Shown: positions 1-10,990, numbered from the stretch's first letter. The stretch is DNA of 64,000 nt from Conchocele bisecta (GCA_029237695.1 CM055268.1:57311131-57375130), one strand, 5' to 3'. Notes: generated from the sequence alone by a model not told the origin. Made by a program: numbers and translations.

Positions 1-187
1 AATGTAATAAAATCAGTATAATAATTGTGCATATTTTTAAGCATCAAATATATGCAGTTTTGTATGAAATAATGCATTTCTGGAAAAATAAATGATTACT
101 CCCTCAAAGTATACTTTGCTAGATAAGTATACTTTGCTAGATACTTTGCTAGATAAGTATACGTTGCAATGTTGGTGAAATAGGCTA
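1..187. mobile_element. MITE family C, right part (truncated by window edge)
   Basis: Matches the right half of complete family-C copies (for example 36941-37230): ...TCAGTATAATAATT...ATGCATTTC...GATTACTCCCTCAAAG, ending in TTGGTGAAATAGGCTAC. The middle AAGTATACTTTGCTAGAT is tandemly repeated at 108-160. Confidence 0.8.
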
Positions 188-329
188 CTGATCACAATCC
201 ATCCCTCGGCTGAGAAAAGGTACCTTACGGCGTGTGCTATGCCAAGTATAACCCCAGATTAGCTTGCGCACCTGCACATCATCGATTACGCTATCAGTCT
301 TTCAGCCAAAGAAGTAGCCTTATTGTTGT

Positions 330-520
330 TGACAGCAAAATGATTTGTCTACTGTTGTTTCATATTTTCTCATTTTACTCAATAAAAACATGGTTTTGTA
401 GCACTTTAGAATCATTTCCACTGGAAATGATTCGAAAGTGCTATAAAACCATGTTTTTGTAGATGAAAATGAAAATGAACAAGTAACCAACAGAAGACAT
501 AAATTTAATTTGGCGTTGCA
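330..520. mobile_element. Hairpin MITE family D
   Basis: Near-perfect hairpin centred at about 423: TAGAATCATTTCCACTGG paired with its complement, flanked by AAAACATGGTTTTGTAG arms and an outer TCTACTGTTG / CAACAGAAGAC pair. Same family at 7480, 10010, 16055, 37850, 40985, 45700 and 46540. Confidence 0.85.
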
Positions 521-994
521 AGTGTTAATCATACAATATGACTGTACAAGAGCACCAAGATCTACAATGGTTGCAACCATTGCAGTTCTGAGTCAGCAGG
601 CCGTACATATAAGAGTGTCTGTACTTCTACTCCGAGTTTACACAAGTAGCATTTTGCCATTTATAATACAGGTCTTTGTGGTTACTGTGCGTTTCCTTAT
701 TTTGTTCTTCACTGCAGATGTGCAGCTTTAACCATTTTTGTATCGCCGAGTGCACGCAGAATTTCAGGAAAACCTGTGTGCATTTTTGTTTCAGTGGGCA
801 TACACACAGTTTTTAGAGGAAGTGCTATATCATGAAAAAAAACAGCATTTTCATTGGATAAGAAAACCAGAAAACGGAAAATGGTTTGATATCAACAGGA
901 AAACAAGTTTTCAAACATTTGTGAAATGGGAAAACAGCGACTGATTGGCTAATACGAATACAGGAAAGGCGCGTTTGGACCAAGCTCACTTCCT

Positions 995-1224
995 GGGGCC
1001 CGTTTCACTAAACTTCTTACGAATAAAATGTTCGTAAGTGCAAAATTATGATAGTCTGTAAATTTCACATTAACAATGTTTTCTTGTAAAAAATTATTGG
1101 ATTTATATTTATTGAGCATAGTATGCTCAATAAATATAAATCCATCAATTGAAATTTACAGACGACCCTAAATTTACACTTACGAACATTTTAGTCGTAC
1201 CAAGTTTAGTGAAACGCACCCCTG
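995..1224. mobile_element. MITE family A
   Basis: About 230-bp inverted repeat. Ends GGGGCCCGTTTCACTAAAC and AGTTTAGTGAAACGCACCCC; centre ATTTATTGAGCATAGTATGC. Nine copies in this window. Confidence 0.9.
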
Positions 1225-2060
1225 GTTTCCAAGTGGAACACAACAAACACAACTATAATTAATCTTACATTGTTTCTTCGCTCAACTGTTCCTTGGTCAT
1301 AGGCATGGGATGGTTGTACGCAGTGATGCCGTAATCCGCAGGATCTACGCCCGCGGGCAGGTTGCTCCGCAGGATGAGGTTGTTCATCACATTGATGTAG
1401 GCCACGCTCGCCGCCCAGCCTTTGTTGTTGTACCAAACCTGCATAAATAGGACACACAGGTTTTTTTTTTTTTAATATTTATCTTCGTTACATGTACATG
1501 AACAAATACTATGTATAAAACAAACATAAAATAGAGGGTTTTTACATGAGTGCTGCTTAGCTATGATATTTATTAAACAAGATTACAGGAGTTATGATTT
1601 AATATGATATAGTTATTAAACAAGTTTACTGATTTCATACGGAATGAGGTTGTACTGCGTTTATTAAATCAGTCAACAAGTTTAATAAATAAATCTTTTT
1701 AATATATTTATTAAACAAGTTTACTGAGTTTCTTCTTAAATCGATCAACAAAATGTATTAAACAGAGGAGGTGACAGGAGTCCTTTGGACTCCACACACT
1801 TTAAGAGGGATTCCGCTGGGGAAAATAAAAAAATCGCCACTTCAAAAAACAAAAAACAATTGGCGATAAAAAATTACAACTTTCGAAAATTGTATTTTTT
1901 TATCGCCAATTGTTTATTTTTATCACCAATTGCGAAAGTGGCGATCGCCAGCGGAATCCCTGCTTTAAACAGACTAAATGTTTTACATACCACAACAATC
2001 CCAATAGCCCATGACTTTATTGCGTAAATATATACATGCGAGTTACCTGATAAACACAAT
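1225..2060. repeat. Intron with diverged TTTATTAAACAAG repeats and foldback 1807-1960
   Basis: Outside exon w25 (1269-1438), 1550-1760 carries diverged copies of TTTATTAAACAAGTTTACTG. At 1807-1960 GGGATTCCGCTGG...CCAGCGGAATCCC encloses four GGCGATAAAAA-type motifs. A related fragment lies at 41683-41735. Confidence 0.7.
1269..1438 (-). CDS. ABCA1-like: ABCA1-like exon w25: end of extracellular domain 2
   Basis: 170 nt, acceptor TATGCAG before VWYNNKGWAASVAYINVMNN, then LILRSNLPAGVD and ITAYNHPMPMTKEQLSEE; donor ACAAT|GTAAGA. This is one of the best conserved ABCA1-type motifs ('KVWFNNKGWH--SFLNV-NNAILR'), lying just before TM8. The remaining exons (TM8-12, NBD2) are outside the window. Confidence 0.97.
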
Positions 2061-2293
2061 GGGCCCATTTCATTAACTTCGTAAGACTAAAATGTTTGTA
2101 AGTGAAAAATTATGTCTGTAAATTAAATTAACAGTGTTTTCTTGTAAACAATTATTGGATTTACATTTATTGAGCATAGGCTGAATATGCAGCCTATGCT
2201 CAATACATGGAAATCCATCAATTGGAATTTCCAGACTAACCTAAATTTGCACTTACAAACATTTTAGTCGTACAAAGTTTAGTGAAACCCCCC
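2061..2293. mobile_element. MITE family A
   Basis: Ends 15 bp from the exon w24 donor. Full inverted repeat, palindromic centre around CATAGGCTGAATATGCAGCC. Confidence 0.9.
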
Positions 2294-2307
2294 AAATTGA
2301 GTCATAC

Positions 2308-2497
2308 CTTTGCGACATCTTTAACACTCAGCCGGGGCAGTGTGTATGCCAGGTCCCCCCAGAATGTGTTGTTGCCCAAGGAGACTCGGGTCCCGTTGTT
2401 GGCGGCGCTCAGAATTCTCTCTAGGGCGTCGGCAACTTCTGAGGCATTCGTGGCTATGGCTGCCGAGTCAATCTCACCAAACGATATACCGCCGTAT
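2308..2497 (-). CDS. ABCA1-like: ABCA1-like exon w24: extracellular domain 2
   Basis: 190 nt, acceptor TCCCAG|A, donor AAAG|GTATGA. Encodes RYGGISFGEID (the Arg codon is split), several sequons (NAS, NGT, NNT), then YTLPRLSVKDVAK. Matches the ABCA1 'FRYGGFSLG' start and the segment preceding KVWFNNKGW. Intact. Confidence 0.94.
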
Positions 2498-2904
2498 CTG
2501 GGACATAGATTTATTCATAGATTTGGGTTTATGTTTGTTATACAGCAATGGAAAATACACACAGGAATTTACTTTATAATTCGCCCAATTTTCTAAGCCA
2601 ATTTTCAGTGGCCAGTATCGCGCTGCAATTATTCAACATGTTGCAAGATTTAACTGCAAGAAGTTACTACCTGTACCACAGGAAATGGAAAGTCAATACT
2701 CAGATTGGAGACTGCATTATAAACCTGGCTAAATATAAGTATGTTATTGTTCACATATCTGATTTTTAAGGAACTAGATGCTGCGGTAGCTAACGCTCCC
2801 TCGCATTTAATTCCTTAAAAATCCAATACGTGAACAATAACTTATACATATAGAGGAGTACAGTACAGTCAGCACTAAAATGACAATAACAATTCAGAAC
2901 GGAA

Positions 2905-3252
2905 ATACTATAGGAATGAATGGCCTTTTTGTTGAATTTATCGGGGTATAAACTTGGAAAAGTCGCAGGAATACTGGACGAAGACCGGAATTCCTCGTCC
3001 AGTATTCCCGCGACTTTTCCAAGTTTATATCCCCGATAAATTCCACAAAAAGGCCATTCATTCCTTATAATTCCAGCATTTGAAATAAATTCATCAAGAA
3101 AATATGTTTATTTTGACAGACGGCAGCCATTTGTTTACATTGACAGCAATTTGGGGTGGGAGTTTACTAGGATATAAATTTTGGACGGAGACTTGCTACG
3201 GGCCAATCAAATGTTAGGGAATTGTGTAAATATTTTTGTGCTGGAATTATAG
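2905..3252. mobile_element. MITE family B
   Basis: Palindrome AATGAATGGCCTTTTTGT / ACAAAAAGGCCATTCATT with internal AGTCGCAGGAATACTGGACG arms meeting at 2990-3000, then a non-palindromic arm ending GTGCTGGAATTAT. Seven copies in the window; 2500-2900 upstream shows only AT-rich unique sequence. Confidence 0.85.
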
Positions 3253-3256
3253 TGTC

Positions 3257-3489
3257 ATGGTTTGTGGCTTTTGGCTGGAGAAATATAGGTTGTGTGACCT
3301 GTGTAGCTCCTGATCATATAACACACTCTGGTAGGCTGATAACAGTCTTTAATGCTCATTAGAAACATGATGGGTGCTTCATCGATAGAACGGCGAACTG
3401 TGCAGATCCTGATCAGACTGTGCAGATGCACAGCCTGATCTGGATCTACACTGGTCACAAAACCCATAAGCCCCATTTCTCCAGTCAAT
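3257..3489. repeat. Family J repeat
   Basis: Begins near TGGAGAAATA and ends CCCCATTTCTCCAGTCA; inside is a GATCCTGATCAGACTGTGCA block. Roughly ten copies in the window, all with CTGGAGAAATGGGGCTTATG / CCATTTCTCCAGTCAC type ends. Confidence 0.75.
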
Positions 3490-3768
3490 TTAAAGTGATT
3501 ACACTAACTATAATGGGAGCTTCTTGCTAAATTGGGTATAGTCACAAAGACACAATTTGTCCTTATTGGCAAGCCAAATTATCTCCCCTGCTTAACGCAG
3601 TTTCTGATAACACGCACTTGACTACAACATTTTAGGAATGTGATCAAATAAAATGGTGCAATTGGTTTTTATGTTATTCACTGTGCATGAAGCAAAAGCC
3701 ACATATTGGATATCTGAGACATCATCCGAGATACGATGCCCTTTAGGAGGAAAAATAACTACAGTGCA

Positions 3769-4103
3769 ACCTCTCTACAACAGCCACCCATGGGAAGACG
3801 CAAAACTAGCTGTTGTAGAGGTGGCTGTTAATGCTAAATTAAATTTTGTCGTCCGCGGTTTATTTATTTTCTTCGATAATTCTCATCAAAAAACATGTTT
3901 TGGCAACATTTTAGAATCATTTCCAATGGAAAGGATTCTAAAATGCTGTCAAAACATGTTTTTATTGAGAAAGAACACAAAGCAACAGTAGACGACAATT
4001 TTCGTGCTCAGCAGTCTAAGGAAAAAATACAGAGGAAATCATCCATTTAGGATATAAAATAGCGGCTGTTATAGAGAGGTGGCCGTTCGGGGAGGTTTGA
4101 CTG
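3769..4103. mobile_element. Family D hairpin inside a CAACCTCTCTACAACAGCCAC inverted pair
   Basis: Outer arms CAACCTCTCTACAACAGCCA (3770s) and GCTGTTATAGAGAGGTGG (4065-4085) flank a D-type hairpin (GGAAAGGATTCTAAAATGCT, 3920s). Looks like one element nested in another. Confidence 0.7.
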
Positions 4104-4183
4104 TAACTCAATGAAGCAAACGTTGATTCACATTGGAGGCGCTGAGTATGCACTGTCAGCATTGTAAGGAGCAATATTATGGT

Positions 4184-4442
4184 TTATCCCGTCAACACAG
4201 TGTGTATGTGCCGTGAAACACGGTGCCGTGAAACATTTTTGATATCCAGTCAATACTATTTCTGCATTTTACAACCATTTGTAGGTGTTGACGGGATAAA
4301 TAGAATAGTAGGTTAGTGCCGTGAAAAATATCTGGCGCGGCACGGCACGGAAACGGGATGTGCTCGGCAGAGCCTCGCCCATCCCGTTTCCTGAGCCTTG
4401 CCAGATATTTTTTCCCATTCACGGCACTAACCTACTATTCTC
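4184..4442. mobile_element. MITE family F
   Basis: Hairpin ATAGTAGGTTAGTGCCGTGA / CACGGCACTAACCTACTATT around GGGATGTGCTCGGCAGAGCC, preceded by a GCCGTGAAACACGGTGCCGT palindrome. Copies at 18190 and 50575. Confidence 0.85.
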
Positions 4443-4508
4443 TATATTGGAGATGATTTTCATCCATTGTCAAACCACATTTATCAAGAAAAATGTAGAT
4501 TATATTTA

Positions 4509-4863
4509 AACTAGAAATGTGGCCTGTCGGCATACGAATGCCCCCGCTGGCAGCCAAAGAAAAGAAAACGAGACATATTTGATTATAAGCCATTTACCCG
4601 AGTGGTAAGGTTTCGAACGTACCAAGTCTGTGAGATTGACCCTGGGCTTAGCGAGGGCGGGACGAATGTGGATTTGTCACAGGGCGGTAGAGGAGCATTG
4701 GAGCAATGCGTGTGTGAAATGTGAAGCAGATCCGAGCAAGGAAACAGAAATTATAAGGCATTTACCCGAGCGTTAAGGTTTCGGGACATAGGTACATACG
4801 TACGTATGTACGCCGGTAACACTATATGCTCCCCTCACCATTCGGTGGCGGGGGCATAAAAAC
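4509..4863. mobile_element. Family S element
   Basis: AACTAGAAATGTGGCCTGTC... to ...CGGTGGCGGGGGCATAAAAA, with two GCCATTTACCCGAG boxes and an ACGTACGTATGTACG stretch. Related elements lie at 6543, 18985, 45887 and 61833. 4864-4990 resembles a SINE fragment (AACGTCCCAGCAACAGCTAA). Confidence 0.65.
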
Positions 4864-4998
4864 AACAGCAAACGACAAAAAATGAATGGTATTAACGTCC
4901 CAGCAACAGCTAAAGTCATGTTGAGACGGAACCTGGGTTTCAATTCTCATCCGACTGACGGTAAAGTAAGTTTAATTTTGCATTGCAAGGGTTAATAC

Positions 4999-5226
4999 CT
5001 TCGTCTCTGGTATGATTCCCATGATTTGATGAGCCAATCGCTGATATTCCTGTCGGTCACGTTGTATAGGATGTCGGACGTGTTGAGTCGGATATGTGAC
5101 GGTGACGGGCCCGCGGCATTGCCGGGACATTCCAGCCAACCGGAGTCACAATCACAGTCGATAGTTTTGTTGAACGGCACGTTTGGAGTCCAGGTCTGAG
5201 GCCCTACTGGTTCACATGGGTAGCCA
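4999..5226 (-). CDS. ABCA1-like: ABCA1-like exon w23: extracellular domain 2, cysteine cluster
   Basis: 228 nt, acceptor TTTCCCAG|T, donor CGAAG|GTATTA. GYPCEPVGPQTWTP is followed by IDCDCDSGWLECPG, then RLNTSDILYNVTDRNISDWL. In vertebrate ABCA1 the C-x-C...C cluster here forms disulfides with extracellular domain 1; all three Cys are present. NTSDIL..LT-RNISD is a strong family signature. Intact. Confidence 0.97.
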
Positions 5227-5282
5227 CTGGGAAATACAATAACAACAATAAATATTCGAACAGTATTGATTCTGGGAAACAC

Positions 5283-5642
5283 TATAGGAATGAATGGCCT
5301 TTTTGTGGAATTTATCGGGGTATAAACTTGGAAAAGTCGCAGGAATACTGGACGAAAGCCGGAAGGCCTCGTCCAGTATTCCCGCGACTTTTCCCAGTTT
5401 ATATCCCAGACAAATTCCACAAAAGGCCATTCATTCCTTATAATTCCAGCTTTTAAAATAAATTAATCAAGAAAATGTGTTTATTTTGACAGACGGCAGC
5501 CATTTGTTTACATTGACAGCACTGACCTCTAGAAAGTAGTTTGGCGTGGGAGTTTACTGGGATATAAATTTTGGACAGAGACTTGCTACGGGCCAATCAA
5601 ATGTTAGGGAATTGTGTAAATATTTTTGTGCTGGAATTATAT
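5283..5642. mobile_element. MITE family B
   Basis: Full copy between exons w23 and w22, with the same palindrome and GTGTTTATTTTGACAGACGG arm as copy 2905-3252. Confidence 0.88.
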
Positions 5643-5799
5643 ATAAAAAGTTGGTTTCCTACAACAAAGAGTGTCCCAATGTTTATACTTAGAATTGTTG
5701 CACCGGTCTATTATGATAACAAGGTATTTGGATACAATTTCTTTAGGGGTTTCCCAAAAAAAACGGTGTCCGAATACGTATGGTTATTATGGTACTTAC

Positions 5800-5901
5800 T
5801 CAATGTGGTGTTTGTTGACACATCTGTTGCCCACCCCGGCCTTGTCCCCTTGCAGCAGGCTCTGCATTCTCTGTGTCAGGGGCAGCTCGTACGCATCATT
5901 G
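5800..5901 (-). CDS. ABCA1-like: ABCA1-like exon w22: extracellular domain 2
   Basis: 102 nt, acceptor TTACAG|C, donor TTGA|GTAAGT. Encodes NDAYELPLTQRMQSLLQGDK then AGVGNRC, matching the ABCA1 'SNDAPE-L-ALT--PGFGTRC' stretch with conserved Cys. The end (VNKHHID) is variable. In phase on both sides. Confidence 0.93.
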
Positions 5902-6081
5902 CTGTAACAAGTAGAGAAGGGGCTCATGGATACACCGGTCACCGCATGGACCGACAAATAATTTTTTTAACACAAAATCAAAAATGATGTTGTGTTAGAG
6001 ATGGACGGAGTGACGAATGAACAAAAACTATACTGTATACCCCTCGGCATACTTCCTAATGCTGGGGGTGTAACTAGACCA

Positions 6082-6315
6082 GGGGGCCGTTTCACTAAAC
6101 TTTGTACGATTATAATGTTAGTAAGTGCAAAATTATTAGTCTGTAAATTTTACATTAACAATATTTTCTTGTAAACAATTATTGGATTTAAATTTATTGA
6201 GCATAGGCTGCATATGTTCAATAAATGTAAATCCATCAATTAAAATTTCCAGACGATCCTAAATTTGGACTTTGGACATTTTAATAGTACAAAGTTTAGT
6301 GAAATGGACCCCTGG
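6082..6315. mobile_element. MITE family A
   Basis: GGGGGCCGTTTCACTAAAC...GTTTAGTGAAATGGACCCC; 180 bp downstream of exon w22 on the plus strand. Confidence 0.9.
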
Positions 6316-6689
6316 TGAATAAAAGCTAATGCATATTGCAACAGATACAGGCAGATTTTTGGAGATCAACTGCCCATGAAATTTGAATGAAGTTACAAAA
6401 TTCTGGGTGGTTGTCACTCACTCACTGATGTCTCATTAAACATTCAAACTTGCTCAGCGAGAACTCTTAAACCCTTACGATGCTAAATTAAATTTTATCG
6501 CCTGCTGTTTATTTTTTTATTTTCAATTTTGTCATCAACAAAGGAAACTAGAAATGTGGCTTGTCGGCATACGAATACCCCCACTGGCAGCCAAAGAAAA
6601 CGAGGCATTTTTGATTATAAGCCATTTAGCCGAGCGTTAAGGTTTGAAATGCATCAAGTTTGTGACCTTGACCCTGGGCATAGTGTGAT

Positions 6690-7165
6690 AATCCATGCAT
6701 CGGTGTAGAAGATATAGAGCGGAAGGGAATTTCAATAGGTTTGACCTTTGACCTTCAACAGTGACCTTGACCTTGGACGTAGGTGCGTGGTTATTGATCG
6801 CGACACACCTTCTCATCATGAGAAACATTTGTGCCAAGCCATTTGGGAATATCAATATTTTTGACCTTTGACCTTCAACTGTGACCTTGACCTTGGACGT
6901 AGGTGCGTGGTTATTGATCGCGACACACCTTCTCATCATGAGAAACATTTGTGCCAAGCCATTTGATAATCCATGCTTCGGTGTAGAAGATATAAAGCGG
7001 AAGGGAATTTCAATAGGTTTGACCTTTGACCTTCAACTGTGACCTTGACCTTGGACGTAGGTGCGTGGTTATTGATCGCGACACACCTTCTCATCATGAG
7101 AAACATTTGTGCCAAGCCATTTGATAATCCATGCATCGGTGTAGAAGATATAGAGCGGAAGGGAA
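6690..7165. repeat. Tandem repeat with nuclear-receptor-like half sites
   Basis: Three partly truncated units (up to about 165 bp): ATCCATGCATCGGTGTAGAA...TTTGACCTTTGACCTTCAAC, TGTGACCTTGACCTTGGACG, then CACACCTTCTCATCATGAG. Half-site blocks at about 6738-6780, 6858-6900 and 7017-7060. Confidence 0.85.
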
Positions 7166-7257
7166 TTTCCAACAGACCGACAGACCGACAGACAGACAGA
7201 CAGACCGACCGACCGACCGACCGACCGACCGACCGACTGACCGACCGACAAGCTGAC
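7166..7257. repeat. (ACAG/ACCG)n microsatellite
   Basis: Runs of ACAGACCGACAGACAGACAG then ACCGACCGACCGACC, typical of family-S interiors. Confidence 0.95.
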
Positions 7258-7479
7258 TCCTATATACCCCCAACAAACTTTGTTTGTGGGGGTATAATGA
7301 TACTAAAATGCTGCCAAACCAAATTATTACCGAGTAAAAATACAAAATATGAAACAACAGCAGACGATAATTTTGGTTCCCGCATTCTAAGGGTGGACGG
7401 CCTGCCTGTGGAACATATAGAGACTGGAGTCACCAAGTTTTAGATTATAAAGGTTTATACCAATGGAAAAATCATTTAT

Positions 7480-7860
7480 TTATTTAACCATTCCTACGCT
7501 GTTGACGGAAATTGCCGTCTGCTGTTTTTCATTTTTGCTTTAATTCTTAACAAAAAACTGGTTTTGACAGCACATGAGAATCGTCTCCACTGGAGACAAT
7601 TCTCATGTGCTGTCAAAACCAAGTTTTTGTCGAGAAATATTGAAAATAAAACATTTCCAGCAGACGACAACATTTAATTCAGCGTTGAACCCGAAATCCC
7701 GCTATAGCGGTTTATGTAAAAAGTGCAGATCCAGATGAGCCGGCTCGTAACGAGCCGTCTCATCAGAATCTGCACTTTTTGCAAGTAATTTTCATATTTC
7801 TTAGAACAAAAAACACACCCCCTTTTCATAAATGGACAAATCTGAAAAATGGTGTATTAC
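7480..7860. mobile_element. Family D hairpin followed by family K hairpin
   Basis: D: TGAGAATCGTCTCCACTGGA paired with its complement, GCTGTTGACGGAAATTGCCG end. K begins at about 7683: CCCGAAATCCCGCTATAGCG, then AGATGAGCCGGCTCGTAACG hairpin to AATCTGCACTTTTTGC. Confidence 0.85.
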
Positions 7861-7967
7861 AGTCTATGACTAGCCAAGGTCATTTTATGCCAGGTTACAC
7901 AAGCACCTGCATTAATCTTACCCAAATTATCAACATTTCTGAACATCTATTGACAATGCCAACTTGA

Positions 7968-8640
7968 TTATCTGTTTGTTTGTTTGTTTGTTTGTTTGTT
8001 TGTTTGTTTGTTGGGGTTTAACGGCCTATCAACAGTAAAGGTAATTTAAGGCCTGGTCAATGGGTTTAGTACTAAATCCCATATATTACCTGTACAAGTA
8101 CATATGCATGTTCAAGTACATGTGCAAATGGGGGGAAAATCCCAAAATCAGAACTGAATATTTACAATAACAAAACTATATATTCAGCCCTGAAATCAGA
8201 ATAATCCTCATCTGATGCCACGTCCTCGCCACACCAGAATCACTTGGCCCCTCCCAAAAGCAGTAGGATCAGTAATAATCTTACTACTTTTATAATGGGC
8301 AATAACCCAATTCAACTCCCAGGCAACTAAAGAGCCAAAGATAAAAACGAACCTGAGTGCCAAACCAGGCAAATCGTGATTCCTATAAGGAGGAACCCAT
8401 ACCGTTAATTTACGCTGTCTCATTCGCCCGATCACCACCCACTACAGCACAGCTCAAGCTCAGTCAATCAAGCTGCTTGATTTCAAGCACAATATTCAAT
8501 TATTTTGAAGTAAAGAAATGTACAAATATTGGTAAGATTAGCGCACACAGCAGTGAAACAGGGTCAAATCCCATATGGATGGGGAAAAAATCTCAAAATC
8601 AGAACAGAAAATTTACATAAAAATTATATATTCAGCTCTG
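7968..8640. repeat. (TTTG)n plus SINE-like GGGGTTTAACGGCC repeats
   Basis: TTTGTTTGTTTG leads into GGGGTTTAACGGCCTATCAA and a TTAGTACTAAATCCC segment; 8000-8440 is closely similar to 54465-54870, including GTACAAGTACATATGCATG. A second tail copy is at 8560-8660. Confidence 0.75.
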
Positions 8641-8656
8641 GAATTAGAATAATCTG

Positions 8657-8886
8657 TAGCCTATTTCAACAAAATTGCAAAGTACACTTCGAGAGAGAAA
8701 TTTTCAACGTAAGGATGAAATTTATTAATTTTATTATACTGAATTTATTACATTATCACAGACATTTTGGCTGTGATAATGCAATAAATTCAGTATAATA
8801 ATTCTGCATACGTTTAATTATCAAATGTATGCAGTCATTAGTTCTATATGAAATAATGCATTTCAGGAAATATAAATAATACTCCC
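8657..8886. mobile_element. MITE family C, 3' truncated
   Basis: ATTTATTACATTATCACAG / CTGTGATAATGCAATAAAT palindrome around ACATTTTGG; right end stops at ATACTCCCTTA just before exon w21. Confidence 0.85.
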
Positions 8887-9029
8887 TTATGAACCCCATC
8901 GTTAAATTACCATTCACATGCTCCAAACCTGCCGGCCGCACGGAACTAGCATAAAGACAGAGTACTGATATGGTGCCTTCACCCGAACAACACCAGATCA
9001 CTTCGCGCCTGGTGTTAATCACAGCATAC

Positions 9030-9172
9030 CTGTAGAACATATTGAGATTGGAAGCGCCACGTTTCGGCACATAGTGCCATGGATGTAGCTCCAGAGATGG
9101 CTCCTCTATGACGGGCGGGGAAATCAGGGAAAACATCAGTGCCAGAAGGACGAATACAACGGGCAGCACAAT
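9030..9172 (-). CDS. ABCA1-like: ABCA1-like exon w21: TM7 and start of extracellular domain 2
   Basis: 143 nt, acceptor GTACAG before IVLPVVFVLLALMFSLI (TM7), then PPVIEEPSLELHPWHY, the family's 'PSLELQPWMY' motif. Donor TACAG|GTATGC; the AG plus C of the next exon makes Ser of SND. Intact. Confidence 0.97.
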
Positions 9173-9342
9173 CTGTACAACAAACAGACGATACTCACAT
9201 TTTTGGTAACAAATATGAATGGGATTTTGTGCATAAGAACATGTGCGATATCTCATGAAAAACATTTACAAAATTTATATTTTCTGTAATTACATCAAAA
9301 GTTGACGAGATTTTCATGGCAAATATGTAATTTTATATATAC

Positions 9343-10372
9343 AGTGTGTCCTAAAAAACAGAGACCTAATTCAAATAGATACAACTTTTTTATTTCAAGA
9401 CATTTAACCGTTCCTGTTTCAGAGAAAACTGTGGACTGTCTTTCCTAGTGTATATTTAGCTTAGCAGATAGGCTCAACACAACAAGTGACATCACCAACG
9501 TCATTTTTTTGTATTCTGCTAAAAGTCGTAAAATCTACGAAAGTGTCCAACATCAATAATTCAGCGACATAGTGTTTCCAGGCCACTTTTTAAAGAAAGG
9601 ATAACTACAAACTGTCTGAAAACATGAATAGGATTATAAATCATTGGAATGTGTTATAAAATGGACACAAATAGTAGACACTTGTACTTTAAATCAGACA
9701 AGCTATGTAGGAGCACAATGAAATATCACTCCATATTCTGAAAGTCATGAATGAATCAAAGTAGAAGAGATGTGTATCAACCATAAACTCAAATAAATCA
9801 TGGAACAGGGTAGGATGTGTGTATGTCATGTGTGCATATGTGTGCATATTGTCGTAAGACCTGCTTGGTCAGAATGCATTCAACCATAAAAAATTCAAAT
9901 TTAACGTAATAATAATAGATCCAAGATCAATCGTATTGTGGAACCTGACTTTTCCAAACGTCATTAAAGTAGAAGAATGCCTGATATTCGACCCTTAGTC
10001 CAAACATATTTAACACTTCCTACGCTGTTGACGGAAATTGCCGTCTGCTGTTTTTCATTTTTAGCTTTAATTCTTAACAAAAAACTGGTTTTGACAGCAC
10101 ATGAGAATCGTCTCCACTGGGTTTTGTCGAGAAATATTGAAAATAAAACATTTCCAGCAGACGACAACATTTAATTCGCGAAAATGTTTAAAATTCAACA
10201 AGGGAGGTAACTGGATAATTTTGAACATTTGTGATATATCCGTATTACTCTTTGAATATTCATAACTTTCTTTAAGGGTACATACACAGTAAAATTGGTG
10301 AACATGCATTCATTCAATTAAACAAATTACAGCTATTTGAATTAGGTCCCCATTTTTTTGTGACACCCTTAA
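9343..10372. mobile_element. Non-autonomous TIR DNA transposon with nested D hairpin
   Basis: Left end CAGTGTGTCCTAAAAAACAG AGACCTAATTCAAATAG, right end the complement of GGGTGTCACAAAAAAATGGG GACCTAATTCAAATAG. About 1.03 kb; 10010-10180 is a shortened family-D hairpin. No transposase ORF. Confidence 0.7.
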
Positions 10373-10493
10373 GTTCATCGAGTGGTGTAAAAATGTCCAT
10401 ATTTATACATATACATTGTATGTCATATTCGTTGCATAAATACAAATATATACATGTATATATATTTGTATAAAATGGGCTTTTGCAGTGTAT

Positions 10494-10990
10494 TAAAGGT
10501 ACATGCCCACTCAGTAGGCACAAAATGTTCTTTATAGGAATTAAATAAGTGTATAATTATGTCACTATTCAACCAGTTCTAAACATTACGAGTGCCCGCT
10601 ATACAGATATAATCATTTAGTAATATTTATCTTACCGATAGTGACGCGAGTTCGTATCAGGCTATTTTCATATGCAAATGAGGCATGGTATTTTTTAATT
10701 ATTTATACTAATTAAATGTGTCAACTGAAAATATTTTTTTTCAACAGATTATAAAGTCTGATAATTGCACATCAAACAATAAATACAGAGAATAAATAGT
10801 AATGTCCGTTAACATTTTAAAGAAACACGGTTACATGTATCGCCCCTGACATCAGTTATAAAATGCATACTAATGCCAATCAATACGTGGGGTAATGGTG
10901 AATGAATGTTTATTTGGCCAGAAAATGTCTCAGATGATGTCTGATATAAAGAACATTTTGTGCCTACTGAGTGGGCATGTACCTTTAACA
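10494..10990. mobile_element. Family U MITE, TTAA-flanked
   Basis: TTAAAGGTACATGCCCACTC...GAGTGGGCATGTACCTTTAA; inverted ends continue AGTAGGCACAAAATGTTCTT. A second copy at 38163-38645 has the same ends and length. TTAA at both ends suggests a piggyBac-type origin. Confidence 0.8.

Larger units (their letters stand above)
6470..7395. mobile_element. Family D hairpin interrupted by family S element (6543-7296)
   Basis: 6470-6542 holds the left end of D (AACCCTTACGATGCTAAATT) and 7297-7395 its right end (AACAGCAGACGATAATTTT). Between them lies an S element (AAACTAGAAATGTGGCTTGT...TTTGTGGGGGTATAA) that has gained internal tandem repeats. Confidence 0.75.

Noticed and set aside
6637..7172. Open frames repeating the same peptide on the minus strand
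   Set aside because: They are translations of the GACCTT tandem repeat, with no start context or domain.
8756..9265. Single 169-codon open frame as a small membrane protein gene
   Set aside because: Only 9030-9172 matches the ABCA family; the rest is intron and MITE C read through.
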